DNA from: 66-474 sp035281745
Lineage (GTDB): Bacteria > Pseudomonadota > Gammaproteobacteria > Xanthomonadales > Rhodanobacteraceae
Direction: 5' to 3'
DNA: 64,000 bases
Assembly (NCBI GenBank): GCA_035281745.1
Contig: DATEDI010000021.1
Location: 124,001-188,000 of the forward strand
The notes beneath the pieces are model-generated. The model was not told the DNA's origin. It searched no databases and saw nothing but the letters and a program-made list of their open reading frames with translations. Shown in pieces: positions 6,692 through 14,701 of this stretch. The translations under genes were made by a program, and so were the position numbers. The number at the start of each line of letters is the position of its first letter. The first letter of the stretch is position 1.

Positions 6692-7788
6692 ACGGAAAAC
6701 GAACCCTCTCCCAGCCGCCGTACGCCTTGGCGATCATCGGACTGCTTTGCCTGCTGACGGCGTGTTCTTCCGGTACTCCGGATGCCGAAACGCAACCCAC
6801 GATCGCGGTAGGCACCGCGATGCCGAAAATGGAAGTTTTCCATGGGAACATCGCCGCATTCGGCCAGCTCAGCGCAGGAACACGCAATGCCCTGACGTTG
6901 ACGCTGCCGCAGGCCGGACAGATCACCGCGATCGAGACAATCGCCGGGCAGCGGGTCAAACGCGGCGCACCATTGCTGGAACTCGAAACCGATCCGACGG
7001 CGCGCAGCGCCTACCTCCAGGCGCAAAGCGCATTGAGGATCGCGCGCAACGAACTCGTCCGCACCGAACACCTGCGTTCGGAAAAACTCGCCACCAACGC
7101 ACAGCTCGATGCCGCGCGCAAGGCACTGGCCGATGCGCAGGCCACGCTGGACGCGCAGGCAAAGCTCGGCGGCGCACAATCGACGACCACCTTGCGTGCG
7201 CCGGCCGCTGGCGTCGTCACCACGCTGGCGGTGCAGCGCGGCGAGCGGGTGGCCGCGGGCGCCGCGCTGCTGCAGCTCGCGCCAACCTCGGCGATGGAGG
7301 CGCAGCTCGGTGTCGATCCGGGCGCACTCGCCGACATCCACGCCGGCATGTCGGTCATGCTCACGCCGGTTTACGCCGACCACGACTCACCACCGTTGCA
7401 CGGCACCGTCGCGATGGTGGGCGATGCGGTGGACCCGCAATCGCACATGGTGGACGTGATCGCGACCATCGATGCGCCCGTGTCGTTCCCGGCCGGCACC
7501 GCATTGTCCGGAAGCATCGTCGCCAGGCCCTTCAAGGCCTGGGCCGTACCGCGCAACGCCCTGCAGAGCGACGAGCAAGGCGACTTCGTCTATCAAATCG
7601 AACAGGGCAAGGCCAAACGCGTCGACGTGAAGGTGCTCGCCCCGAATGGCAGCCCGGTCGGCGTGCAAGGCGCGCTGGACGCACGGGCGCCGGTGATCAC
7701 GCTGGGCAGCCATGAAATTTCCGACGGCGATCCGGTGCGTCCGTCGGCGCCGACGGGCGGTGCGCCGCAGGGAACCGCGGCACGATGA
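6688..7788 (+). CDS. RND efflux periplasmic adaptor (membrane fusion protein)
   Basis: This 366-residue lipoprotein (lipobox LLTAC, Cys26) links the inner-membrane pump to the outer-membrane channel. After the signal comes a split biotinyl-lipoyl domain (AGQITAIETIAGQRVKRG and LRAPAAGVVTTLAVQRGERV). Between its halves lies a short coiled-coil hairpin (about 95-160), and beta-barrel and membrane-proximal domains follow. The hairpin is short, as in adaptors of metal and small-solute pumps. The gene overlaps both neighbours by four bases, so the three efflux genes are translated as one unit. No metal-binding histidine or methionine clusters are evident, so I do not assign a metal substrate. Confidence 0.9.
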   Translation: MNGKRTLSQPPYALAIIGLLCLLTACSSGTPDAETQPTIAVGTAMPKMEVFHGNIAAFGQLSAGTRNALTLTLPQAGQITAIETIAGQRVKRGAPLLELETDPTARSAYLQAQSALRIARNELVRTEHLRSEKLATNAQLDAARKALADAQATLDAQAKLGGAQSTTTLRAPAAGVVTTLAVQRGERVAAGAALLQLAPTSAMEAQLGVDPGALADIHAGMSVMLTPVYADHDSPPLHGTVAMVGDAVDPQSHMVDVIATIDAPVSFPAGTALSGSIVARPFKAWAVPRNALQSDEQGDFVYQIEQGKAKRVDVKVLAPNGSPVGVQGALDARAPVITLGSHEISDGDPVRPSAPTGGAPQGTAAR

Positions 7789-10700
7789 ACATCGCCACGT
7801 GGTTCCAGGCGCACCGTCGTTCGCTGCTGTTCCTGGTCCTGGTGCTCGCGTTGGGCGGGCTGGCATCGGTGTTCAACCTGCCCGTCGCACTGTTTCCGGA
7901 CGTTTCATTTCCGCGCGTCCGCGTGGACATCGATGCAGGCGACCGCCCCGCCACCCAGATGGTGGTCGCGGTGACGACACCGGTCGAGGAAGCGATCCGG
8001 CACGTGCGCGGCGTTCGCGACGTGCGATCCACCACCAGCCGCGGCAGCGCCGAAATCAACGTCACCTTCGATTGGGGCGCGGACATGGGCCGTGCCTTTC
8101 TGGATGTGAACGCCGCAATGAGCCAGGTCCTTCCCGACTTGCCCGCGGACACCCGCATCAGCGCGCGGCGCATGGACCCGACCACCTTTCCGGTCCTGGC
8201 CTACAGCCTGCGCAGCACGACCCTGACGCCCACCCAGTTGTACGACCTGGCGCAATACCAGTTGCGCCCGCTGCTGAGTGGCGTGCAAGGGGTGTCACAG
8301 GTGGGCGTGCAGGGCGGCGCGATCGGGGAACTCCACGTCGATGTCGACCTTCGCAAGCTGCGCGCACGGGATCTTTCGGTTGCCGACATAGTGCGCGCGG
8401 TCTCCGGTGCCGCGGACATCTCCGCACTCGGGCGCCTGGCCGATCACTACAAATTGTTTCTGCTGCTGGCCGACAACCAGCCCGGCAGCGCGCAGGCCTT
8501 GCGCGACGTGGTGGTGCGCGCAGGCCCGGATGGCGTGGTGCGGGTGGGCGATGTCGCTGCGGTAACGCGGGGCACCACCCCACAGTGGATCCGGGTGACG
8601 GCGGACGGCAAGCCGGCGGTGCTGCTGCAGGTGTTCCAGCAACCCGCCGCCAACAGCATCCAGATGGTCGCCGCAGTGAAGGCGCGCCTCGCCGCGTACA
8701 CACCGCAGATGCCGAAAGGCGTGAAGCTCGCCATCTGGTACGACCAGACCCAACTGGTCAGGGGCGCGGCGGGCAGCGTGCGCGACGCGATCCTGGTCGG
8801 CATCGTGCTTGCGGGACTGGTGCTGTTCGTGTTCCTGCGCAACACCCGGGTGATCCTAATCGCATTGTTGGTGGTGCCGGCGACACTCGCGATCACCGTG
8901 CTGCTGCTGAAGCTGCTGGGCATGAGCTTCAACATGATGACGCTGGGCGGCATGGCGGCCGCGGTGGGCTTGTTGATCGACGACGTGGTGGTGATGCTGG
9001 AGCACATCATGCGTCGCTTGCGCGGCGCCAGCGGCGACGGCGCGCCCGCCAAGGTCGGCCAGCGCATCGCACAGGCCGCGCGCCAATTCGCGCGCCCGCA
9101 AACCGGCTCGTCGCTCGCCACCATCGTGGTTTTCCTGCCGCTGGCGTTCCTGACCGGCGTGACCGGCGCGTTCTTCAAGGCGCTCTCGCTGACGATGGCG
9201 AGCGCACTGGTGATTTCCTACCTGCTCACCTTCATCGTGGTGCCGCTGCTGGCGGAGCGACTCATCGATGAGCGCCACGCGGCGGAACGCCCACCCACAC
9301 GCTGGTGGCAGCGCTTGATAAGCGGTTATGAAACCGTCCTGTTGCGCGTGCTGGAGTGGCCGGCGCTGCTGTTGATCGGGCTGATCCCGCTGGTGCTGCT
9401 TGGCGTACTCGCATACAGATCGGTCGGCACCGGCTTCATGCCGAAGCTGGACGAGGGCGGCTTCACCCTGGATTACATCGCCGAGCCGGGCACCTCGCTG
9501 AACGAAACCAACCGCCTCCTCGAACAGGTCGGCGCCATCCTGCGCGCCGATCCGTACGTCGATACCTGGTCGCGCCGCACCGGGCTGCAACTCGGCGGTG
9601 GCCTTACCGAAGCCAACACCGGCGATTTCTTCGTGCGTTTGAAGAACGGTTCGCGGCCGTCGACTTCGGTGGTGATGGAACGCGTCCGCGAACAGATCGA
9701 GCGCAAGGTACCGGGGCTCGACGTGGACGTTTCGCAATTGACGGAAGACCTGATCGGCGATCTCACCGAAGTGCCGCAACCGATCGAGGTGAAGCTGTTC
9801 TCCGATGATGTCGCGCAACTCGATGCGGCGGCGAAGAAAGTCGCCGCGCAACTGGCGAAAATCCCGGGCGTGGTCGGCGTGCTGGACGGCATCAACCCTG
9901 CCGGCGACGCATTGGAGGTGCAGGTCGATCCGGTCAAGGCCGCGCTGCTGGGACTCGATCCGAAAAGCGTCGCCGATCAGGTCTCGGCCGCGGTCGCCGG
10001 CACCGTCGCCGCCGAATTCCCGCAGGGGCCGAAGATGGTGGACGTGCGCGTCTGGGTACCGCCCCACGAACGCGCCGAGATCGAACAGCTCGCTGCCCTT
10101 CCGATCAGCGACGGCCACGGCCACGTGTTTCCACTGTCGCGCGTTGCGACGCTGAGCCAGCAGCGCGGCCAGCCGGAGATCGGCCACGAAAACCTGAAAC
10201 GCATGCTGGCGGTGACCGCGCGCATCAGCGGACGCGATCTCGGATCCACGATGCGGGACGTGAAAAAGGCGCTCGACGTGCGCGGGGAATTGCCGTCCGG
10301 CATGTACTACGAACTGGGCGGCCTGTACCTGCAACAGCAGATCGCCTTCCACGACCTGACGATCGTGTTGCTGACGGCGATCGCGCTGGTTTTCACGTTG
10401 CTGCTGTTCCTGTACGAGAGCTTCCGCGCCGCGATCGTGGTGATGATCCAGCCGCTCCTGGCCATCTGCGCCGTCTTCATCGGACTCTGGATCACCGGCA
10501 CCGAACTCAACATTTCGGCAATGATGGGCATGACGATGATCGTCGGCATCGTCACCGAACTCGCGATATTCTATTTTTCCGAACTTGCGGACATCCGGGC
10601 CCATGCGGGGAGCGACGAAAATCCTCCGCTCCGCGAAATGTTGATTGACGCCGGCAAGCGGCGCACCCGCGCGATCCTGATGTCCGCCATTGCCGCAATT

Positions 10701-10871
10701 CTCACCTTGTCGCCGCTGGCACTGGCGATCGGACGCGGTTCGCGGATGCAGCAACCGCTGGCGATCGCGATCATCTTCGGGATGGCCGCCGCCGTGCCAT
10801 TGGTACTGGTGGTAATGCCCACCCTGTATTCGCTGCTGATGCGACGCACGCGGCAGCAACAAGGCCCATGA
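7785..10871 (+). CDS. RND efflux pump inner-membrane transporter
   Basis: This 1028-residue protein has the size and doubled layout of AcrB/CusA-type transporters: one N-terminal helix, a large periplasmic domain, a block of helices, then the same again. The proton-relay pair Asp399-Asp400 lies in the fourth helix (GLLIDDVVVMLE). This double Asp is typical of the drug-type branch, whereas metal pumps have a different motif there. The second helix bundle carries the FYESF/AIVVMIQP region. The pump exchanges protons for substrates taken from the periplasm or membrane. It is the third gene of the efflux operon. The convergent two-component system behind it is a candidate regulator. Substrate unknown. 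Confidence 0.92.
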   Translation: MNIATWFQAHRRSLLFLVLVLALGGLASVFNLPVALFPDVSFPRVRVDIDAGDRPATQMVVAVTTPVEEAIRHVRGVRDVRSTTSRGSAEINVTFDWGADMGRAFLDVNAAMSQVLPDLPADTRISARRMDPTTFPVLAYSLRSTTLTPTQLYDLAQYQLRPLLSGVQGVSQVGVQGGAIGELHVDVDLRKLRARDLSVADIVRAVSGAADISALGRLADHYKLFLLLADNQPGSAQALRDVVVRAGPDGVVRVGDVAAVTRGTTPQWIRVTADGKPAVLLQVFQQPAANSIQMVAAVKARLAAYTPQMPKGVKLAIWYDQTQLVRGAAGSVRDAILVGIVLAGLVLFVFLRNTRVILIALLVVPATLAITVLLLKLLGMSFNMMTLGGMAAAVGLLIDDVVVMLEHIMRRLRGASGDGAPAKVGQRIAQAARQFARPQTGSSLATIVVFLPLAFLTGVTGAFFKALSLTMASALVISYLLTFIVVPLLAERLIDERHAAERPPTRWWQRLISGYETVLLRVLEWPALLLIGLIPLVLLGVLAYRSVGTGFMPKLDEGGFTLDYIAEPGTSLNETNRLLEQVGAILRADPYVDTWSRRTGLQLGGGLTEANTGDFFVRLKNGSRPSTSVVMERVREQIERKVPGLDVDVSQLTEDLIGDLTEVPQPIEVKLFSDDVAQLDAAAKKVAAQLAKIPGVVGVLDGINPAGDALEVQVDPVKAALLGLDPKSVADQVSAAVAGTVAAEFPQGPKMVDVRVWVPPHERAEIEQLAALPISDGHGHVFPLSRVATLSQQRGQPEIGHENLKRMLAVTARISGRDLGSTMRDVKKALDVRGELPSGMYYELGGLYLQQQIAFHDLTIVLLTAIALVFTLLLFLYESFRAAIVVMIQPLLAICAVFIGLWITGTELNISAMMGMTMIVGIVTELAIFYFSELADIRAHAGSDENPPLREMLIDAGKRRTRAILMSAIAAILTLSPLALAIGRGSRMQQPLAIAIIFGMAAAVPLVLVVMPTLYSLLMRRTRQQQGP

Positions 10872-10875
10872 CGCT

Positions 10876-10970
10876 CCGTCCCCGCTTGCGGGGAAGGTTG
10901 GGTCGGGGCAATTCCGCGGCTACCCCCCATCCGCCGATCGGGCGTCTTCCTCCGCATCCGGGGGAAGGAA
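10876..10970. repeat. Dispersed inverted-pair repeat, copy C (diverged)
   Basis: CCCCGCTTGCGGGG followed by an AGGTTGGGTCGGGG segment faces CCCCCCATCCGCCGATCGGGCG, which ends in CCTCCGCATCCGGGGG. The arrangement matches copies A (678-814) and B (21806-21914) but the sequence has drifted. It fills the gap between the convergent efflux and kinase genes and extends into the last 17 or so codons of the kinase. Confidence 0.55.
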
Positions 10971-12347
10971 TTTGTTTTGCCAGTGCAATGTCGCGTGCAA
11001 CGCGCCGTCTTTCAGTTGGTAGGCCAGCGTCATCTTCAGCGCACGCGCGGCGGCAGCGGCCAGTGCCAGACCGAGTCCCGCATGTCCCGCGCCCTGCGCG
11101 TCCTTGCGCCAGAAGCGCTGGCCGAAGTTGGCCAGATCATCCGTGTGCAACACGGGCGCCGCGTTGCACACTTCGATGCTGTCCCGCCTCGCCCGCAGGT
11201 TGACGACACCCCCGGCCGGGACGTAAGCCACCGCGTTGCCGAGCAGGTTGTCGAGCACGATTTCGAGCAGCGCCGAATCGGTGTCGATTGCCAAACCCGA
11301 ATCGTTCAACTCCGCGATTTCGATGCGCACCTCGCGTGCACGCGCAGCCTCGTGATGTCGCTCGCTCACCCGCGCGAGCTGCGGCCCCAGCGGCACGTGC
11401 TCGGGATGCGGTTGCTCCAGTCCCGATTGGATGCGCGTCAGTTGCAAGAGGGCGGTGACGGTCGCTTCCAGTTCCGCGCCGATGCTGCCGACTTCCCCGA
11501 GCAGACCGTGCGCGTCGCGTCCGCTCGGGTAGCGGCGTTCCACGTCCACCAGCGCGCGCAATTCGGCGAGCCGCGTGCGAAATTCGTGCGCAAGGCCCGA
11601 GGCGAACTGCCGTTCGCGGGCCAGCCCTTCGTCCATCCGCGCCAGCACCTCGTTGAAACGCGCGACCAGCGGGGCCAGTTCGGTGGTATTGGTCGCCGGC
11701 AGGCGACCGCCCGGGGTATCCGGGCCGATGCCGGCCATCGCGCGATCCAGCACCGAGAGTGGACGCAAGCCGCGCCGCACCAGCCAGGGCGTCAGCAGCA
11801 ACACCAGCGCGCAGGCGCCCAGCAGGCAACCCAACAGGATGATGTCGAGCGTATCCAGAAGATCGTCCAGCGGGCCGCTCTCGAGTGCATACGTGAGCGC
11901 GCAGCCCGGTGCGACGGATGCGGAGGCGCGGCCGGCGTGCGCGGGCGTGAACCGGAATGCGACCACGCGCAGCGCGCGGCCATCGCGCGCGAGCGCGTCG
12001 GCGAACACGGGTTCGACTTCGGCGGCGACAGCAGGCGGCGCTTCCGCACTGCGCGCGATCACCGCGCCCCCGCAGCGCAAATCGTACCAACTGGATTCCG
12101 CATTGCCGGGAAACACGGTGGCCGCCGCGTTGTCGGCGTCCACGGCGATGCGACCATTTTCGATCTGCGTCAGCGCCGCCAGCGATTGCGCACGCGACAG
12201 CAACGAAGCATCGAAGCGCTGCTGCATCTCGGCATCGGCGCGCCAATCCACGATTTTTGCCGCCGCGCCGAACACCACCAGCACGGCCAGCGCCAGCAGC
12301 AGCGTCAGGCGCGCGCGCAACGAGAAGGTTTTGACGCGCGTTTTCAC
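10920..12347 (-). CDS. Sensor histidine kinase (QseC/PmrB-like)
   Basis: This 475-residue inner-membrane kinase has two membrane segments (12-32 and 168-190) enclosing a periplasmic sensor region with two cysteines. A HAMP linker follows, then the H-box GLAHEFRTRLAELR (phospho-acceptor His254), an N-box around LDNLLGNAVAY and a G-box HAGLGLALA. The H-box has HEF where HEL/HEI is usual. I chose the GTG at 12347 because it overlaps the response-regulator stop as GTGA. The last 17 residues (KFLPPDAEEDARSADGG) are encoded within a dispersed repeat, so the tail may not be native. The signal sensed is unknown. The convergent efflux pump is one plausible target. Confidence 0.9.
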   Translation of the reverse strand: MKTRVKTFSLRARLTLLLALAVLVVFGAAAKIVDWRADAEMQQRFDASLLSRAQSLAALTQIENGRIAVDADNAAATVFPGNAESSWYDLRCGGAVIARSAEAPPAVAAEVEPVFADALARDGRALRVVAFRFTPAHAGRASASVAPGCALTYALESGPLDDLLDTLDIILLGCLLGACALVLLLTPWLVRRGLRPLSVLDRAMAGIGPDTPGGRLPATNTTELAPLVARFNEVLARMDEGLARERQFASGLAHEFRTRLAELRALVDVERRYPSGRDAHGLLGEVGSIGAELEATVTALLQLTRIQSGLEQPHPEHVPLGPQLARVSERHHEAARAREVRIEIAELNDSGLAIDTDSALLEIVLDNLLGNAVAYVPAGGVVNLRARRDSIEVCNAAPVLHTDDLANFGQRFWRKDAQGAGHAGLGLALAAAAARALKMTLAYQLKDGALHATLHWQNKFLPPDAEEDARSADGG

Positions 12348-13009
12348 GGAATCAGGTATCCGGCGCCGCGCCGGTTTACGATCAGGCCATCGCACCCAGC
12401 GTCCGCAAGCTTGCGCCGCAAACCGAACACGACAACTTCGATGCTCCGGTCCGACGCTTCGCTTTCACTGCCGGCGATGCGCTCCAGGATGTCGGCGCGC
12501 GCAAACACCCGGCCCCGGTGACGCAACAGCAATTCGAGCAGCCCGAACTCACGCGGCGTGAGTTGCAGCACGCTGCCGTTCGCGCTGGCGCGGCGCGCCT
12601 GCGGATCGAGCCGCACGCCCGCGTGTTCCAGCACGTCCACTTGGGTCTCGGCGGGACGTCGCGCCAGCGCGTGCAAGCGCGCGACCAGTTCCTCGAACGC
12701 GAACGGTTTCATCAGGTAATCATCGGCCCCGGCATTCAGCGCGTCCACGCGATCCGCGACCTGGTCACGCGCCGACAGCACCAGCACGCGCGGCCGTTCG
12801 CCGCCCGCGGGCAGCGCGCGCAGCACGCCGAACCCATCCAGTCGCGGAAGCCCGAGGTCCAGCACCACGAAATCGTAGCCGTAGCTCGCAAGATAACCGG
12901 CCGCTTCGACGCCATCGGCCGCGACATCCGCCGTGAATCCCGCGGCGTGCAACCCGCGCGCGAGCGTCGCGCGCAAACGTTCGGAGTCTTCGACCAGCAG
13001 CAGCTTCAT
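12344..13009 (-). CDS. OmpR-family response regulator
   Basis: This 221-residue regulator has an N-terminal receiver domain with the acidic pocket (Glu7-Asp8), the phosphorylated Asp51 in VVLDLGLP and the conserved Lys in LMKPF near 101. A C-terminal winged helix-turn-helix domain (about 125-221) ends in RRGAGYLIP. It forms a pair with the downstream kinase and overlaps its start by four bases. It is close to QseB/PmrA-type regulators in length and composition. It is transcribed away from the PepSY gene at 13147, and such PepSY genes are frequent neighbours of this kind of two-component system. Confidence 0.94.
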   Translation of the reverse strand: MKLLLVEDSERLRATLARGLHAAGFTADVAADGVEAAGYLASYGYDFVVLDLGLPRLDGFGVLRALPAGGERPRVLVLSARDQVADRVDALNAGADDYLMKPFAFEELVARLHALARRPAETQVDVLEHAGVRLDPQARRASANGSVLQLTPREFGLLELLLRHRGRVFARADILERIAGSESEASDRSIEVVVFGLRRKLADAGCDGLIVNRRGAGYLIP

Positions 13010-13146
13010 GCGCGTTGCCCGCGTGACGGTGGACTAAAAGCTATCACCGTGAACGCAAGCCCACCACCAGGCGACGATCAGGGTTCGGCAAAGTGATGGC
13101 TAAGGCTGCGGGTTCAATCTGGATGCTCACCACAAATGGAGTGCCC

Positions 13147-13689
13147 ATGATGAAACGAAGCGCCACAATTCCGCTCGCGACCGCCGTGACGCTGGCGCTG
13201 GTCCTGCCGGCCTTCGCCGGCAGTATCGCCCACGAAGACCGGATGGAAATGACCGCGGTGACGCGGGCCCCGATTACACCGAGCCATGCCATCAAAATCG
13301 CCGAGGACGGCGGCGGCACCGCCTACGGCTACGGCATGGAGTCAACCCGGAACGGCCGGAACTGGTACGTCGTGAATGTGCTGCGCGGGGGCGCGAAGCT
13401 GGCCGTGCGCATCGATCCCTCCACCGGCAAGGTACTCGGCAGCAGCGCCGCCAAAGGCGAGGGCGCCGAAGGCTCGAACGCGCTGGAAGGCAGCAAGCTG
13501 ACCTTCAGCGAAGCCATCGCCCAAGCCGAACGGGTCGGACATGGCCCCGCACTGGAAGCCAACGCTGCCGGCCACGGCAGCAATGCCTATGTCGACGTGG
13601 ACGTGATCAAGGGCAAGAGCATCGCGCATTACCGCGTGTCCGCGCGGGGAAGCCAGATCAAGACCGCATTGACCGGAACGGATAGCTGA
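13147..13689 (+). CDS. Secreted PepSY-domain protein
   Basis: This 180-residue protein begins with a signal peptide (MMKRS... to PAFAG). Two PepSY-like halves follow. In the first, AIKIAEDGGGTAYGYGMES leads into VVNVLRGGAKLAVRIDPSTGKVLG; in the second, FSEAIAQAERVGHGPALEAN leads into YVDVDVIKGKSIAHYRV. PepSY domains inhibit or bind periplasmic enzymes or metals; the exact role here is not known. I chose the ATG at 13147 or 13150 because GGAG lies five to eight bases upstream. The frame is open further upstream but without a ribosome site. The gene is divergent from the QseB-like regulator, which may control it. Confidence 0.82.
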   Translation: MMKRSATIPLATAVTLALVLPAFAGSIAHEDRMEMTAVTRAPITPSHAIKIAEDGGGTAYGYGMESTRNGRNWYVVNVLRGGAKLAVRIDPSTGKVLGSSAAKGEGAEGSNALEGSKLTFSEAIAQAERVGHGPALEANAAGHGSNAYVDVDVIKGKSIAHYRVSARGSQIKTALTGTDS

Positions 13690-13825
13690 ATCCGCTATCG
13701 CGGGCATCGGCCGCGGGTGACCTCCCGCTCGCGGCTGCCTTGCAAGGTTCCCGAAAGCTACGAAGAAGCGGCCGCTAAGCGTGCGGCGGCAAAGTGGCAC
13801 GCATCGCAAACCGAAGATTCCCGGT

Positions 13826-14470
13826 ATGCAACCAGGCACCCTTCTACGACGCTTCGCGATGTGGCTGCTGATCGGCATTGCCGCAGCGGCCCCGATGGGT
13901 AAGGCCTTTGCCGCGAGCGGTCCGTTCGGCATCGATCACCGCATCGCCTACGACAACAGTGGCATCTGGACGCGCAGCAACCAGAAGACGCTGATGGGCG
14001 CCACCATCCTGACCGTGGTTGGCGGCTCGCTGGCGCTCGGCGACCAGGACAAGCTGGGTGACACGTTCTGGCGCTCACTCGACTCGATGGCGGTGTCGTC
14101 GGTGATCGCGCAGGGTGCGAAATTGACGTTCCAGCGTGAACGCCCGTCGCAAACCAGCAACCCGAACAAGTTTTTCCAGGGTTTCAAATACGAAAGTTTT
14201 CCGAGCGGTGAAGTCACCGCGATCGCCGGAGCGGTAACTCCATTCGTGGTGGCTTATGGCCGCGACCACCCCGCCGTGTATGCGCTGGAACTGTTGCCGC
14301 TTTACGACGCCGTCGCCCGGGTCAAGACCCGCGGTCACTGGCAAAGCGACGTGCTGGCCGGCTGGGCCATCGGCACCGCTGTCGGCATCTGGGCCGCGCA
14401 TCGCGATTCGCCATTGATCCTGGGCTGGTTGCCGGGTGGATTCCAGGTGGGCTTCATCCACCGTTTCTGA
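13826..14470 (+). CDS. PAP2-family phosphatase with altered PSGH motif
   Basis: This 214-residue protein has an N-terminal signal or anchor (MQPGTLL... to KAFAA) and the three-part phosphatase signature. Part one is K-X6-RP (Lys99 to Arg106-Pro107). Part two reads PSGE at 126-129, where the family normally has PSGH. Part three is R-X5-H-X3-D (Arg165, His171, Asp175). In PAP2 enzymes the PSGH histidine is the general acid that protonates the leaving group, so Glu129 is notable and could alter activity or take over the role. Family members remove phosphate from lipid phosphates in the membrane or periplasm. ATG 13826 gives the most natural signal; a GTG at 13781 is possible. Confidence 0.8.
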   Translation: MQPGTLLRRFAMWLLIGIAAAAPMGKAFAASGPFGIDHRIAYDNSGIWTRSNQKTLMGATILTVVGGSLALGDQDKLGDTFWRSLDSMAVSSVIAQGAKLTFQRERPSQTSNPNKFFQGFKYESFPSGEVTAIAGAVTPFVVAYGRDHPAVYALELLPLYDAVARVKTRGHWQSDVLAGWAIGTAVGIWAAHRDSPLILGWLPGGFQVGFIHRF

Positions 14471-14701
14471 TGCCGTCGCGAATCGAGGCCGCGCAACGCG
14501 CAACACTGCGCCCTATCGATGGCGCAGGTTCACGGCAGCTTCTCGAGGAGATCCTCGATCGCGATCCAGTTCTCCCGGTTGATCGCACATCACGCAATGA
14601 CGCGACGGCGCGATCGATACGAACTGCGCGTCGGGCGCGCCGGCGAGCTGACGCTCGAGTAGGCGCCGCCAAAGCCGCCGCGCGTGCCGCACGGGAATAC
14701 C

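Noticed and set aside
8856..10862. Long open frame on the minus strand (668 codons) inside the RND pump gene
   Set aside because: It is rich in His, Arg and Gln as expected of an antisense frame and has no start context or domain.
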